Source: Arsenophonus endosymbiont of Aphis craccivora (GTDB lineage: Bacteria; Pseudomonadota; Gammaproteobacteria; Enterobacterales; Enterobacteriaceae). From it: a DNA stretch of 64,000 nt. The notes under the pieces are model-generated. The model did no database searches. It was not told where the DNA came from and saw nothing but the letters and a program-made list of their open reading frames with translations. A program made the position numbers and the translations under genes. Position 1 is the stretch's first letter; each line of letters opens with the position of its first letter. Shown here piece after piece: positions 30,498 to 41,173 of the stretch. The stretch spans positions 124,001 through 188,000 of the forward strand of contig NZ_CP038155.1 in the NCBI RefSeq assembly GCF_013460135.1, given 5' to 3'.

Positions 30498-32300
30498 TTA
30501 GTTATCTTTACCTACGTGAAGAATAGCAAGGAACGCTTCCTGTGGTAGTTCAACATTACCAACCTGCTTCATACGTTTCTTACCTTCTTTCTGTTGCTGT
30601 AGTAATTTTTTCTTACGGCTAACATCACCACCATAACATTTAGCTAATACATTTTTACGTAATTGTTTCACCGTTGAACGCGCTATAATATGGGTACCAA
30701 TTGCAGCCTGGATTGCAATATCAAACTGTTGGCGCGGGATCAGATCTTTCATTTTATCAACTAGCTCACGACTACGATATGGTGCATTTGCACGATGGGT
30801 AATCAAGGCTAAGGCATCCACTCTTTCACCATTAATTAACACATCTACACGCACCATATCAGCCGCCTGGAAGCGGACAAAGCCATAATCCAATGAAGCA
30901 TATCCTCGAGAAGTAGACTTCAAGCGATCAAAGAAATCTAACACCACCTCAGCCATAGGAATTTCATAGGTTAATGCGACCTGATTACCATGGTAAACCA
31001 TATTAGTCTGAACACCGCGTTTTTCTACGCAGAGCGTAATAACATTACCAAGATATTCCTTAGGCATTAGCATGTTACATTCTGCAATTGGTTCGCGTAA
31101 TTCATTTATATTATTAAGTGCTGGTAATTTAGAGGGACTATCAACATAGATGACATCACCATTTGTTAACTCAACTTCATAAATAACTGTAGGCGCGGTT
31201 GTAATAATATCCAAATCATATTCACGTTCCAAACGCTCCTGGATAATCTCCATATGAAGTAGGCCAAGGAAACCACACCGAAATCCAAAACCTAATGCAG
31301 TTGAACTCTCTGGTTCATAAAATAACGAAGCATCATTCAAGCTTAATTTAGCTAAAGCGTCACGAAATGCTTCATAATCATCAGAGCTAACGGGGAATAA
31401 ACCGGCGTAAACCTGCGGTTTTACTTTTTTAAAACCAGGCAACGCCTGTATTGCAGAATGACGAGCGCCAGTTAATGTATCGCCAACCGGCGCGCCGTGA
31501 ATATCTTTTATGGCACAGACCAGCCAACCGACTTCACCACAATTTAGTTGTTGACGATCAATTCGTTTGGGTGTGAAAATTCCTAAGCGATCAACATTAT
31601 AAAGTTGGCCAGAGCTCATCACTTTAATTTTATCACCTTTACAAAGCGTACCATTTTTAATCCGTACCAGCGAAACAACACCTAAATAATTATCAAACCA
31701 CGAATCAATAATTAATGCCTGCAAAGGCGCTGCCGGATCACCTTCTGGTGTTGGGATCTCGTTAACTAGCCGCTCAATTACGTCTTGTACCCCTAATCCT
31801 GTTTTTGCTGAGCATCGAACAGCATCATGAGCATCGATGCCAACAATATCTTCAATTTCTTCAGCTACCCGATCAGGCTCTGCCGCAGGTAAATCGATTT
31901 TATTAAGTACAGGAACAACTTCTAAATCCATTTCAATAGCAGTATAGCAATTAGCAAGGGTTTGCGCTTCAACACCTTGCCCTGCATCAACAACCAGTAA
32001 TGCCCCTTCACAAGCAGCTAATGAACGGGATACTTCATAAGAGAAGTCAACATGGCCAGGTGTATCAATAAAATTAAGCTGATAGGTTTCACCATCACTG
32101 GCTTTATAATTCAGGGTAACACTCTGCGCTTTTATTGTGATCCCTCGTTCCCGCTCCAAATCCATAGAATCTAATACCTGGGCTGCCATTTCACGATCAG
32201 AAAGACCACCACAGATCTGGATAATACGATCCGACAGAGTTGATTTACCATGATCAATGTGAGCGATGATGGAAAAATTTCTTATATGTTTGATTTTCAA
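30498..32300 (-). CDS. lepA: Elongation factor 4 (LepA)
   Basis: This 600-residue translational GTPase acts on the ribosome; the E. coli protein is 599. G1 is [10 protein letters not shown]3 DTPGHVDFS and G4 NKIDLPAA; the C-terminal LepA-specific domain ends with [20 protein letters not shown]. It is the first gene of lepA-lepB. It appears intact. Confidence 0.97.
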   Translation of the reverse strand: MKIKHIRNFSIIAHIDHGKSTLSDRIIQICGGLSDREMAAQVLDSMDLERERGITIKAQSVTLNYKASDGETYQLNFIDTPGHVDFSYEVSRSLAACEGALLVVDAGQGVEAQTLANCYTAIEMDLEVVPVLNKIDLPAAEPDRVAEEIEDIVGIDAHDAVRCSAKTGLGVQDVIERLVNEIPTPEGDPAAPLQALIIDSWFDNYLGVVSLVRIKNGTLCKGDKIKVMSSGQLYNVDRLGIFTPKRIDRQQLNCGEVGWLVCAIKDIHGAPVGDTLTGARHSAIQALPGFKKVKPQVYAGLFPVSSDDYEAFRDALAKLSLNDASLFYEPESSTALGFGFRCGFLGLLHMEIIQERLEREYDLDIITTAPTVIYEVELTNGDVIYVDSPSKLPALNNINELREPIAECNMLMPKEYLGNVITLCVEKRGVQTNMVYHGNQVALTYEIPMAEVVLDFFDRLKSTSRGYASLDYGFVRFQAADMVRVDVLINGERVDALALITHRANAPYRSRELVDKMKDLIPRQQFDIAIQAAIGTHIIARSTVKQLRKNVLAKCYGGDVSRKKKLLQQQKEGKKRMKQVGNVELPQEAFLAILHVGKDN

Positions 32301-32540
32301 GGTTATATCTTCTTCTAAATGGCCTTATAAAATCAGTTTTAGCGATAGCTTAGCCCTACAAAGCTAAAACTAATAAAAGCTGTTATAACAATCTTGGGAA
32401 TGCATTTTACATATAAGCGACAAACAACTCAAAGAATCATTGATAATGAAAAAGTCGTTTTTATGAATAAGGCGGTTATAGGCATAGATTAGTGACGATA
32501 TGTAATTACTAATGATAGGCAGTTAGGCTTACTATGTCAT

Positions 32541-32999
32541 TCATACTTGCTGTTTTAATTCATCAGGCGGTAAACCTATTTGTAAAATGATCGGTTGATA
32601 TAGCGTCTCTTTTTCCCAATAATGCGCAATTTTTTTTGCCAGAAAAAAGCCAACACAGCCACCAATAACTGCACCTAAAAAGATAATAAATTGATTTAAA
32701 AAAAGAAATTGCATAACCCCACTGCCGATAAAAAGGCCAAGTAATGGGGTAAGGTAAACAAGCATTGCTGAACGTAATAAACTGGCTTCAGGGATCCCGA
32801 CTTCAATTTTCTGACCAACTATCAGAGGCTGACTGACCTCAAGTTCTAATTGATACTCAGTTTTCGGTCCTATTTTATTGAGAATATAAGATCCGCAAGT
32901 TGAGCGAACAGCACAACTACCACAACCGGAATTAGAACCATATAGCAACACAGCTCGACCATTATGCCAATACACAACCGTTGCCCACTCTTTAACCAT
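32541..32999 (-). CDS. rseC: SoxR-reducing / sigma-E regulatory protein RseC
   Basis: This 152-residue inner-membrane protein has an N-terminal cytoplasmic cysteine cluster (CGSCAVRSTCG) and two transmembrane segments in the second half. In E. coli, RseC has a mild positive effect on sigma-E and is linked to reduction of SoxR. The ATG at 32999 overlaps the rseB stop by 8 bp and gives the E. coli-like start MVKEWATVV. It is the last gene of the rpoE operon. Confidence 0.92.
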   Translation of the reverse strand: MVKEWATVVYWHNGRAVLLYGSNSGCGSCAVRSTCGSYILNKIGPKTEYQLELEVSQPLIVGQKIEVGIPEASLLRSAMLVYLTPLLGLFIGSGVMQFLFLNQFIIFLGAVIGGCVGFFLAKKIAHYWEKETLYQPIILQIGLPPDELKQQV

Positions 33000-33957
33000 T
33001 ACTAGCCTCTTTAAAACTAACATTAGCTGCAATCTGGCTAGCGGTTAACAATGGTAACTGGCCAATAACCGTCACTTCGTATTGTCCTTTTATCACCGTA
33101 TAAATAGTTAAACCACCTTTACGAAATGGTTTTTCACTAAGTTGATGCTCACCTGCTTTAGTAACATGAATAGAAAAACTAAATAACCCATCACTAAATA
33201 ACATGGCCTCTAAAGATTCATTAGCAGCAATCTCTTTACAACTACGTGAAATTTCTTCAAATCCCAACGGCAGTTGGTTTATTTGCCAGTTAAATCGCTT
33301 AGTGATCGATTTGGGGATAAGTAATAAGGGAGGCATATTCAACGATGCGATCACATGCATTGATTTCAGCAACGCTTGACTATTAAAAGCCACAGAGACA
33401 AATCTAAATTGCTCTAATATTTCATTCTGACTATCTAAAAGATCAATGCGCAATGGTAACTTGCTTTTTTCATCAATTAATAAGATATAGCTAAAACGTG
33501 AATTATCTTTCGGTATAACACGAATAACCTGACAGCTTATATCACCAATATGTGTTCTGCCTAACTTAATGAAATTATAATAGGATTGCAGTTTAATAAA
33601 ATTAGCAAAAACTACCGACGGCAAATAATCAACGATATAAGCGCCCTCTAAGCTAAAAGAATCAAATCCTGGCTCAAAGTAGCTAACTTGATTACCTTTC
33701 TGAATAATTTCACGACGAGAATTATCCCTCTGCATCATTTGAGCAATTGGTTGATTGTCAATAATGACATGACAGTATCTGATCGGCGTTATACCTTGTG
33801 GATTGACAATAATAAATGATAATTCGTAGGGTAAAGACTTTACTGCATTACCCATATCAGTTAATAAAGTTTCAGCCGATAATTCTTTCGCATAGGAATG
33901 TAAAGGCAACAATAAACCGCCCAGCAAAAAAAAGAGGGCGGATAACCAATGCTTCAT
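32992..33957 (-). CDS. rseB: Sigma-E factor regulatory protein RseB
   Basis: This 321-residue periplasmic protein has an N-terminal signal peptide (LSALFFLLGGLLLPLHSYA). It binds the periplasmic part of RseA and protects it from DegS, and senses lipopolysaccharide intermediates. The MucB/RseB domains are intact, including GLTIYTVIKGQYEVTVIGQLP near the end. It starts 5 bp after rseA. Confidence 0.94.
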   Translation of the reverse strand: MKHWLSALFFLLGGLLLPLHSYAKELSAETLLTDMGNAVKSLPYELSFIIVNPQGITPIRYCHVIIDNQPIAQMMQRDNSRREIIQKGNQVSYFEPGFDSFSLEGAYIVDYLPSVVFANFIKLQSYYNFIKLGRTHIGDISCQVIRVIPKDNSRFSYILLIDEKSKLPLRIDLLDSQNEILEQFRFVSVAFNSQALLKSMHVIASLNMPPLLLIPKSITKRFNWQINQLPLGFEEISRSCKEIAANESLEAMLFSDGLFSFSIHVTKAGEHQLSEKPFRKGGLTIYTVIKGQYEVTVIGQLPLLTASQIAANVSFKEASNG

Positions 33958-33962
33958 TACTA

Positions 33963-34589
33963 CTATTCTGCTCCTGAGTAAGATTTTTCTGCTACTGGTG
34001 AAGATGATGTTACACTTTGATTCAGCATTGAACGACGCTCAAGCTCATATTGTTGTAACATCAGACCAAGTCGGCGATTACGTTGTTCTAGCTGCTCGGT
34101 TTGTGGATGAGCAAACAATTGATCATTAGATACATTTAAACTCACAGGCGACGCAGCCCCCATGATAGGTACCGTATTAAATATGGGTGAGTCAGATTTG
34201 ACATCAGTTTCTATGCTAGACGTATTATAATTCTGAACACCTGCAATAACAGCTACGGCAACGCTCGCTGCGACACCAACTTGCGTCATCTGGTTAGCCC
34301 AAGGGCGAAGCTTACGCCAAAAAGGCATTAAACACCAGCTAGCAGGTACAGGTTGTGACTCCGGTATTGCATTAGGCGCAATTTGGATAGGCTCACTTGC
34401 CAGCGCCTGCTCTACTTTGTCGGTAATATCAAGATGGATAACTTCATTGATATCGCCTCTCAAACTGTCGCGGATAAGATGGTAGCTCTCCCATCGTTTC
34501 TGTAACGAAACATCTTGTAAAATGGTATGGATCAATTCTGAATCAAAGATCTCTCCATCCATTAAAGCGGAAAGTCTCTCTCTATGCAT
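33963..34589 (-). CDS. rseA: Anti-sigma-E factor RseA
   Basis: This 208-residue single-pass inner-membrane anti-sigma factor has an N-terminal cytoplasmic domain (RLSALMDGEIFDSELI; WESYHLIRDSLRGDI) that binds sigma-E, one transmembrane segment near residues 105-122 (VGVAASVAVAVIAGV), and a periplasmic domain cleaved by DegS after envelope stress. It is a little shorter than in E. coli (216). Confidence 0.94.
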   Translation of the reverse strand: MHRERLSALMDGEIFDSELIHTILQDVSLQKRWESYHLIRDSLRGDINEVIHLDITDKVEQALASEPIQIAPNAIPESQPVPASWCLMPFWRKLRPWANQMTQVGVAASVAVAVIAGVQNYNTSSIETDVKSDSPIFNTVPIMGAASPVSLNVSNDQLFAHPQTEQLEQRNRRLGLMLQQYELERRSMLNQSVTSSSPVAEKSYSGAE

Positions 34590-34623
34590 GCCAAAGTACC
34601 CTTCAGTAAAATGTGCACCACAT

Positions 34624-35199
34624 TTAATTTCGTATTAGCGGTTGCACTTTATTATCAATAGCTTCTCTTGCTCGAAAAATGCGCGAACGAACTGTACCAA
34701 CAGGACAATCCATAATAAGCGCTATCTCCTCATAACTTAGTCCATCTAACTCCCTAAGCGTAATTGCCAGACGTAAATCTTCAGGAAGTGACTCTATAGT
34801 CCGAAAGACTACTTTTCTCAATTCTTCTGACAACATTAAATTCTCAGGGTTCGAAATTTCTTTTAATGCATTAGACGCCTCAAAATTCTCTGCATTAACT
34901 ACATCCAAATCATTCGATGGCGGTCGACGTCCTTGGGATATAAGATAATTTTTTGCTGTATTTACAGATATCCGGTAAATCCAAGTATAAAATGCGCTTT
35001 CACCACGAAATGAACTGATAGCGCGATAAGCTTTAATAAATGCCTCTTGAGCTACATCCGGTACATCTCCCTGCGGCACATAACGAGAAACAAGGCTCAC
35101 AACTTTATTCTGGTATCTAATAACCAGTAAATTAAAAGCTTTTTTATCCCCTTTTTGTACCCGTTCAACCAGCACCTGGTCTGTTAACTGCTCGCTCAT
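34624..35199 (-). CDS. rpoE: RNA polymerase sigma-E factor
   Basis: This 191-residue ECF sigma factor is identical in length to E. coli RpoE. Region 2 (residues about 25-92, with VSRYVPQGDVPDVAQEAFIKAYRA) and region 4 (LREIDGLSYEEIA-like LRELDGLSYEEIALIMDCPVGTVRSRIFRARE) are intact. It controls the envelope stress response. A sigma-E-type promoter lies 85 bp upstream, so autoregulation is retained. Confidence 0.97.
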   Translation of the reverse strand: MSEQLTDQVLVERVQKGDKKAFNLLVIRYQNKVVSLVSRYVPQGDVPDVAQEAFIKAYRAISSFRGESAFYTWIYRISVNTAKNYLISQGRRPPSNDLDVVNAENFEASNALKEISNPENLMLSEELRKVVFRTIESLPEDLRLAITLRELDGLSYEEIALIMDCPVGTVRSRIFRAREAIDNKVQPLIRN

Positions 35200-35284
35200 T
35201 CGAGGTCACTTCTCACGAAAATAAGCCTCATATTTTCCTTATTTGAACCCGCCATGTTTTCTCTCATTTGTAAGCAAGCATTTT

Positions 35285-35312
35285 TTTGAGTAACAAAAAC
35301 TCGCAAAGTTCC
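35285..35312 (-). promoter_or_regulatory. Sigma-E promoter of the rpoE operon
   Basis: On the minus strand ggaactt (35306-35312) and tcaaa (35285-35289) are separated by 16 bp. This is the sigma-E -35/-10 arrangement and closely resembles the autoregulated rpoE promoter of E. coli. Confidence 0.8.
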
Positions 35313-36790
35313 AGTCAATTTAAATTATTTATATTTAATCTAAGCTAAACCATAAGAAAAGTTCTTTCAAGGCCATCGTATTTACTCTAAATAAAAGAAT
35401 AGGCTAACATGGTAATTTATTCTATTCCGAAACCTTAGTAATAAAATATTATGCCATCAACACAACATTATACGGATATTTTAATCATTGGTAGTGGCAT
35501 CGCCGGTCTGTCGTTAGCACTTCGATTAGCGCCAACCAAATAACGATACTTAGTAAAAACATTTCAACTGAAGGCGCATCTTACTATGCTCAAGGTGGAA
35601 TTGCAGCGGTTTTTGATCAAACCGATAGTATAGAAGCCCACGTTAATGATACTTTAATTGCCGGCGCCGGGCTGTGTGATAAAAAAACCGTTGAATTTGT
35701 CGCTTGCAATGCCCGCCATTCTGTCCAATGGCTTATCAATCAAGGTGTTTTATTTGATAAAGAGCTAAATTTGGCCGGTAAAGAACAATATCATCTTGCA
35801 AAAGAAGGTGGCCATAGCCATCGCCGTATTCTTCATCATGCCGATGCAACAGGCAAGCAAGTAGAAACCACCTTGGTTGAAAAAGCCATCAAACATCCGA
35901 ATATCACGATTAAGGAGCAGCATAACGCGATCGATTTGATCCACTCAGATAAAGATCCAACAACAATTATCGGTGCTTACATTTGGGATCTCAATCAACA
36001 ACAAATCGTTATTTGCCATGCAAAAGTGACAGTTTTAGCAACCGGAGGAGCCGCAAAAGTATATCAATATACTACCAATCCTGACATTTCATCAGGTGAT
36101 GGAATTGCTATGGCCTGGCGAGCCGGTTGTCGTGTAGACAATCTTGAATTTAATCAGTTTCATCCGACTTGTCTTTATCATCCTCAAGCGCGCAATTTTC
36201 TACTAACTGAAGCGTTACGAGGTGAAGGTGCCTATCTGAAGCGACCTGATGGCAGCCGCTTTATGCCTGATTTTGATAAAAGAGCGGAACTTGCCCCTCG
36301 TGATATAGTTGCCCGGGCCATTGATCATGAAATGAAACGCTTGGGGGCAGATTGTATGTTTCTTGATATTAGCCATCAGCCGGCAAGCGAGATAAAACGA
36401 CATTTTCCAACTATCTATCATAAATTAGCCACATTAGGTATCGACATTACCAATGAGCAAATTCCGATTGTACTGGCGGCGCATTATACATGCGGTGGTG
36501 TTATGGTGGATCATTATGGTCAAACCGATCTTCGACACCTATATGCTATTGGTGAAGTCAGTTATACCGGGTTACATGGCGCCAACCGACTAGCATCCAA
36601 TTCATTATTATAGTGTCTCGTCTATGGATGGTCTGCGGCAAAACAGATAAAACGACATATCGAACAAATTGATATGCCATCTACACTAGCCAAATGGAAT
36701 GAAAATCAATGTCATAATTTAGATGAACAAGTTGTTATTCAACATAACTGGCATGAGTTAAGACTGTTCATGTGGGATTATATGGGAATA

Positions 36791-37861
36791 GGCTTTGTTG
36801 AATAAATCAGAATTAGCCGCCAGGATGGCTCCCTCTGCTACAGCTGTTATCCGATCCTGACGCTGTGTGGCATACCCAACAACGTCATACGGTTCAGCGC
36901 TTTGACCATCGCCATTGCTTCACCTACCTGAGCCTCATAGTCACGCAGCCTCAGATGGCCACCCAGCAAAGTTTTTATGCGGAACATCGCTTATGCGGAA
37001 CATCGCTGTTTCTGCCACTGAACGCCGGTGATAACCCACTTTCTTTTTCCACATATCATTACTCCTGCTCAGACGCTGATTCGCCACCGCATGGTTACGT
37101 TCATGGTACTTGTCCGGCCAGTATTTCGCTCCGCTTCGCGGCGGGATAAGGGGCCTGATTTTCTTTCTTAGCAACGCATCGTGGTAGTAACAGGCGTCAT
37201 AAGCACCGTCTGCTGACACTTCCCTGATTTTCCGGTGGGTTTGGTTAATCAGGCCCGGCAGTGCCTGCGCATCTGTCGTTCCGCTGAGCGATAAGTCGGC
37301 ACAGATAATCTCATGAGTCACACTGTCTGCTGCCAGATGAAGCTTGCGCCACACTCTTCGTCTGTCAGCCCCATGCTGCCTGACTTTCCATTCACCTTCG
37401 CCAAAGACCTTCAGACCGGTACTGTCGATGACCAGATGCGAGATTTCACCACGCGTTGGCGTTTTTATGCTGATGTTGACGCTCTTTGCTCGTCTGCTGA
37501 CCAGCGAGTAGTCCGGACAGCACAGCGGCAAAGACATGAGTTTAAAAATCGAATCAACGAAGCCCTGTAATGCCCGGAGCGACAGGTTAAACACACGCTT
37601 CATCATCAGGACAGTGGTAACAGCCATATCGCTGTAGTAAAGCGGCCGGCCACGACCTTCAGGCGAAGAACTGTCAGTCCATCCAGCGATGGCCGACTCA
37701 TCAAGCCAGACCGTCAGGGAACCGCGTTGTCTGAGTGCCTTGTTGTACGCGGGCCAGTTGGTAATTTTAAACTTTTGCTTTGCCATGGGGACCTGATGTT
37801 GAAACGAATTTAGCGATCAGCTCCGCCAATCACCTAAAAGTTCGATTTATTCAACAAAGCC
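36791..37861 (-). mobile_element. IS903-type insertion sequence, copy E (in nadB)
   Basis: This copy of 1071 bp has perfect 18-bp ends and flanks atgggaata/atgggaatt, a 9-bp target duplication with one substituted base. It is 16 bp longer than the other copies because tatgcggaacatcgct is tandemly duplicated at about 36976-37007. It lies in nadB codons encoding MGIV. Confidence 0.96.
36847..37786 (-). pseudogene. IS903-type transposase, frameshifted by 16-bp duplication
   Basis: The frame matches the intact transposase up to the AETAMFRI segment, after which the 16-bp duplication shifts it; the protein ends at 281 residues with a novel tail (SDVPHKNFAGWPSEAA). The missing C-terminal part contains the last conserved residues of the catalytic domain region, so activity is doubtful. 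Confidence 0.93.
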
Positions 37862-38297
37862 ATGGGAATTGTTAGAACGACCAAACGACTGACCCGCGCA
37901 TTGCGGCGCATCCATTTACTACAACAAGAAATAGAGGAATACTATTCAAATTTCCGTTTATCAAATAATTTATTGGAACTGCGTAACCTTGTGCAAGTAG
38001 CTGAATTGATGATCCGCTGTGCGCTTGATCGTAAAGAGAGCCGTGGATTACATTACACATTAGATTATCCGCAACAGCAACCAGATGCTAAACCGACTAT
38101 TTTGACCCCATCAACTAAATAACTAGTGAGGGGAATATAATTAACCCTCTTTCATATATGAAGGAGAAAATGCGACCAAATTGCCATTAATTACTAATAA
38201 TTATTTATATCATCACTCAAACATTCAACAAAACATTTTAATAGATGAACAATTTGGCCGTTCTGTTTATAATCCATTGCCTAACCAGAGGTATACA

Positions 38298-39626
38298 ATG
38301 ACTGCCACCACATTTTCTGAACTTGAGTTAGACCAAAGTCTTCTCAATGCACTGGATGATAAAGGCTATGACCGCCCGACAGCCATTCAGCTTACAACTA
38401 TCCCTGCCGCTATGGAAGGACGCGATATTTTAGGTTCATCGCCTACAGGAACAGGAAAAACTGCCGCTTACTTACTGCCGGTGATCCAACATTTACTTGA
38501 TTTTCCACGTAAACGATCTGGGCCACCGCGTATTCTCATATTAGCGCCAACCCGTGAACTGGCAATGCAAGTAGCTGAACAAGCAAAAGAATTAGCCAAA
38601 TACACCCATCTTGATATCGCAACCATTACTGGCGGGGTATCTTATATTAACCACGCTGAAATTTTTAGTGAAAACCAAGATATTGTGGTCGCAACCACAG
38701 GCCGCTTACTACAGTATATTAAAGAAGAAAATTTTGATTGTCGGGCGATCGAAACGTTAATTTTAGATGAAGCTGATCGAATGCTTGATATGCGATTTGC
38801 CAACGACATTGAAACCATTGCCGGTGAAACACGCTGGCGCAAACAAACTATGCTATTTTCAGCAACACTAGCGGGTGATGTCATTCACGATTTTGCTAAT
38901 CGATTACTAAATAATCCTTATGAAATTGATGCTGATCCTTCAAGGCGTGAACGAAAAAAGATCCAACAATACTATTATCGCGCTGATAACCTCGAACATA
39001 AAACTGCGCTACTTTGCCATCTGTTAAAACAACCTGATGCTACTAAATCTATTATCTTTGTCCGTAAACGCGAAAGAGCACATGAGTTAGTTCAATGGTT
39101 ACAGCAATCCAAAATAAAAACCTGGTTACTTGAAGGAGAAATGGTTCAAGCAAAACGGACTGAAGCGGTTAAACGCCTAAATAGTGGGCAAATTAACGTC
39201 TTAGTCGCGACCGATGTTGCCTCACGTGGCCTTGATATTGACGATATTAGTCACGTATTCAATTTCGACTTACCGCATACTGCTGATGTTTATCTGCATC
39301 GAATTGGTAGAACCGCACGCGCGGGACGAAAAGGAATTGCAATTAGCTTAGTAGAAGCCCATGATCAACCGCTATTAGGTAAAATCAACCGTTATCTTAA
39401 AGAACCATTAAAAATACGCGTCATCAATAGCCTTCGGCCTACCACCAAAGCGCCGGCTGAAGGTTCACTACGTAAACCCAAACCGTCGAAAAAAATCCAG
39501 CTAAAACGACAAGAAAAGAAAAAAATTGACCAACAAAAAAAGAAAAAAACCAAAGAACGCCATCGCGACAGTAAAAATATTGGCAAACGTCGTCGACCAT
39601 CAGTAAAGCAAACTGATAACAAATAA
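38298..39626 (+). CDS. srmB: ATP-dependent RNA helicase SrmB
   Basis: This 442-residue DEAD-box helicase is needed for early 50S ribosome assembly. Motif I SPTGTGKTAAY, motif II LDEADRMLD, motif III FSATL and motif VI HRIGRTARAGR are present, and a lysine-rich C-terminal tail ends with KERHRDSKNIGKRRRPS, as in E. coli. The ATG at 38298 behind CAGAGG gives the E. coli start MTxTTFSELELD; an upstream in-frame TTG/GTG would add an unrelated leader. The E. coli gene between nadB and srmB (trmN6/yfiC) is missing. Confidence 0.95.
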   Translation: MTATTFSELELDQSLLNALDDKGYDRPTAIQLTTIPAAMEGRDILGSSPTGTGKTAAYLLPVIQHLLDFPRKRSGPPRILILAPTRELAMQVAEQAKELAKYTHLDIATITGGVSYINHAEIFSENQDIVVATTGRLLQYIKEENFDCRAIETLILDEADRMLDMRFANDIETIAGETRWRKQTMLFSATLAGDVIHDFANRLLNNPYEIDADPSRRERKKIQQYYYRADNLEHKTALLCHLLKQPDATKSIIFVRKRERAHELVQWLQQSKIKTWLLEGEMVQAKRTEAVKRLNSGQINVLVATDVASRGLDIDDISHVFNFDLPHTADVYLHRIGRTARAGRKGIAISLVEAHDQPLLGKINRYLKEPLKIRVINSLRPTTKAPAEGSLRKPKPSKKIQLKRQEKKKIDQQKKKKTKERHRDSKNIGKRRRPSVKQTDNK

Positions 39627-39670
39627 TAAATATTTAAACTATTTATTGATTGATTTGGTAAAATAACAAA

Positions 39671-39706
39671 AATTAATAGCCTGATAAGATTATCCGGCTA
39701 TTAATT
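39671..39706. terminator. Hairpin between srmB and grcA
   Basis: An 11-bp perfect stem (aattaatagcc at 39671-39681 with ggctattaatt at 39696-39706) has a loop that can itself pair (gataa/ttatc). It lies between two convergent genes and probably ends both transcripts, though the T-tract is weak. Confidence 0.55.
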
Positions 39707-39737
39707 ATCAATAAATTAATTGAGTGCTATTTTATTA

Positions 39738-40118
39738 TCAACTTTGTGTAAAAGTACGCGTAATAACATCGCGTTGCTGCTCAGGTGTTAAAGAATTAAA
39801 ACGCACCGCATAGCCTGAAACACGAATGGTCAATTGAGGATATTTTTCTTGGTTTTCAATCGCATCTTCTAATTTTTCCCGAGTCAGAACATTAACATTT
39901 ACATGTTGTCCGCCTTCTACTGACACCTGAGGCTTAACCTCAAGGGGAATTTCGCGATATTCAAACGAACCTAACAACTCCTTGGCAACAATTTGTCCTT
40001 CATTAAAATCAGTTTTAGCGCAAATACAGCTAGCTTCATTTTTTTCATCGTCTAATAACCAAAAGGGATTTAATAGTGCTGTATTAGCTGCCTTAGTAAT
40101 CTGAATTCCAATAACCAT
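39738..40118 (-). CDS. grcA: Autonomous glycyl radical cofactor GrcA
   Basis: This 126-residue spare glycyl-radical domain can replace the damaged C-terminus of pyruvate formate-lyase. The radical glycine is in [21 protein letters not shown] near the C-terminus. The ATG at 40118 matches the E. coli start ([12 protein letters not shown], here [12 protein letters not shown]), with GGAGG upstream; an upstream frame extension is not used. Its presence implies mixed-acid anaerobic metabolism with PFL. An FNR-like site lies upstream. Confidence 0.94.
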   Translation of the reverse strand: MVIGIQITKAANTALLNPFWLLDDEKNEASCICAKTDFNEGQIVAKELLGSFEYREIPLEVKPQVSVEGGQHVNVNVLTREKLEDAIENQEKYPQLTIRVSGYAVRFNSLTPEQQRDVITRTFTQS

Positions 40119-40234
40119 GTCGACCTCCAAATTCGAACAAGATTGAAATAACAATTTGAAATTATTTTCAAATTGGCTATTTGCTATAACCATTATTTCT
40201 ATAAAATATATATCAATTAAATATCAGCAATTCA

Positions 40235-40248
40235 TTGACATTAATCAA
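40235..40248 (-). promoter_or_regulatory. Probable FNR site upstream of grcA
   Basis: The sequence ttgacattaatcaa differs from the FNR consensus TTGATNNNNATCAA at one base. It lies about 120 bp ahead of the grcA start; FNR activation of grcA (yfiD) is established in E. coli. The intergenic region 40119-40451 is otherwise AT-rich with no further gene. Confidence 0.55.
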
Positions 40249-40451
40249 TAATTTCAAAGCGTTATTAATAATATTATCGACAGGTTACTGTTTTAAATCA
40301 ATTTTTCATTTAAAAAAATTATAATTTTTAGAAAATATTTTTAATATAAAAATATATAATGAAAAATAAGCGATTTCCTTTTTAAAATTTACCTCATATA
40401 ACGTAGATGTTAAGTTAAACATGATATTAATCAAAACCTAAAGGAATGGTT

Positions 40452-41135
40452 ATGCCCTCTTTGCCAAGCTGGCACGATGTCATCGGCCTAGAAAAAGAAC
40501 AAGATTACTTCCGTAACACCCTGGCTTATGTTGCCAAAGCACGTCAACATAGCACAACAATCTATCCACCACAAAAAGATGTCTTCAACGCTTTCCGTTA
40601 CACCGAACTCAGCGAAGTAAAAGTTGTGATCCTAGGACAAGATCCATACCATGGACCGAATCAAGCGCACGGACTCTCGTTTTCAGTTCGGCCAGGTATT
40701 CCTGCACCGCCTTCACTGGTTAATATGTACAAAGAATTGGCAAAAGACATTGCCGATTTCCAATACCCCAATCATGGTTATCTCGTCAGTTGGGCACAAC
40801 AAGGGGTATTATTATTAAACACGGTTTTAACCGTTGAACAAGGCAAAGCTCATTCTCACGCCCATCTTGGCTGGGAAACATTTACGGATAAGGTTATAGC
40901 GGCAATTAATCAACACCGTGCTGGCGTGGTTTTTTTATTGTGGGGATCTCATGCGCAGAAAAAAGGCCAATTTATCGATAACCAAAAACATTTTGTGCTT
41001 AAAGCGCCCCATCCTTCACCACTCTCGGCCCATAGAGGTTTCTTTGGATGCAGACATTTTTCCAAAACCAATGAAATACTCATAAAACAAGGATTAAGCC
41101 CGATAGACTGGACACCTTTCATTCCAGAACAATAA
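40452..41135 (+). CDS. ung: Uracil-DNA glycosylase
   Basis: This 227-residue family 1 uracil-DNA glycosylase excises uracil in base excision repair. The water-activating motif [13 protein letters not shown] and the DNA-intercalating [13 protein letters not shown] loop are intact. The ATG at 40452 has an AAGG 9 bp upstream; the ATG at 40446 is the alternative. It is convergent with grpE. Confidence 0.97.
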   Translation: MPSLPSWHDVIGLEKEQDYFRNTLAYVAKARQHSTTIYPPQKDVFNAFRYTELSEVKVVILGQDPYHGPNQAHGLSFSVRPGIPAPPSLVNMYKELAKDIADFQYPNHGYLVSWAQQGVLLLNTVLTVEQGKAHSHAHLGWETFTDKVIAAINQHRAGVVFLLWGSHAQKKGQFIDNQKHFVLKAPHPSPLSAHRGFFGCRHFSKTNEILIKQGLSPIDWTPFIPEQ

Positions 41136-41139
41136 ACTA

Positions 41140-41165
41140 AATGCCACCACCATATGGGTGGCATT
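41140..41165. terminator. Hairpin between ung and grpE
   Basis: A 9-bp perfect stem (aatgccacc at 41140-41148, ggtggcatt at 41157-41165) separates the convergent ung and grpE stops and probably terminates both. Confidence 0.7.
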
Positions 41166-41173
41166 ATTTCAGT

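Larger units (their letters stand above)
35451..38122 (+). pseudogene. nadB: L-aspartate oxidase NadB, destroyed
   Basis: L-aspartate oxidase is the FAD flavoprotein that starts de novo NAD synthesis. The Rossmann start ([20 protein letters not shown]) at the ATG 35451 is followed by a one-base deletion near 35540; a TAG at 36611-36613 replaces the expected glutamate codon after LASNSLL; and IS copy E is inserted at 36791-37861, with 8 of 9 bases of the duplication preserved (atgggaata, atgggaatt). The catalytic-domain blocks [25 protein letters not shown] and [13 protein letters not shown] remain readable. Without the IS and one repeat the length is 1592 nt, one short of 531 codons. It is divergent from rpoE as in E. 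coli. Confidence 0.96.

Noticed and set aside
38181-38297. N-terminal extension of srmB upstream of the ATG at 38298
   Set aside because: The extra 39 residues have no counterpart in SrmB proteins, and a ribosome-binding site sits directly before 38298.
40421-40434. Second FNR-like sequence (atgatattaatcaa) before ung
   Set aside because: One half-site is imperfect, it lies too close to the ung start for activation, and AT-rich sequence gives such matches by chance.
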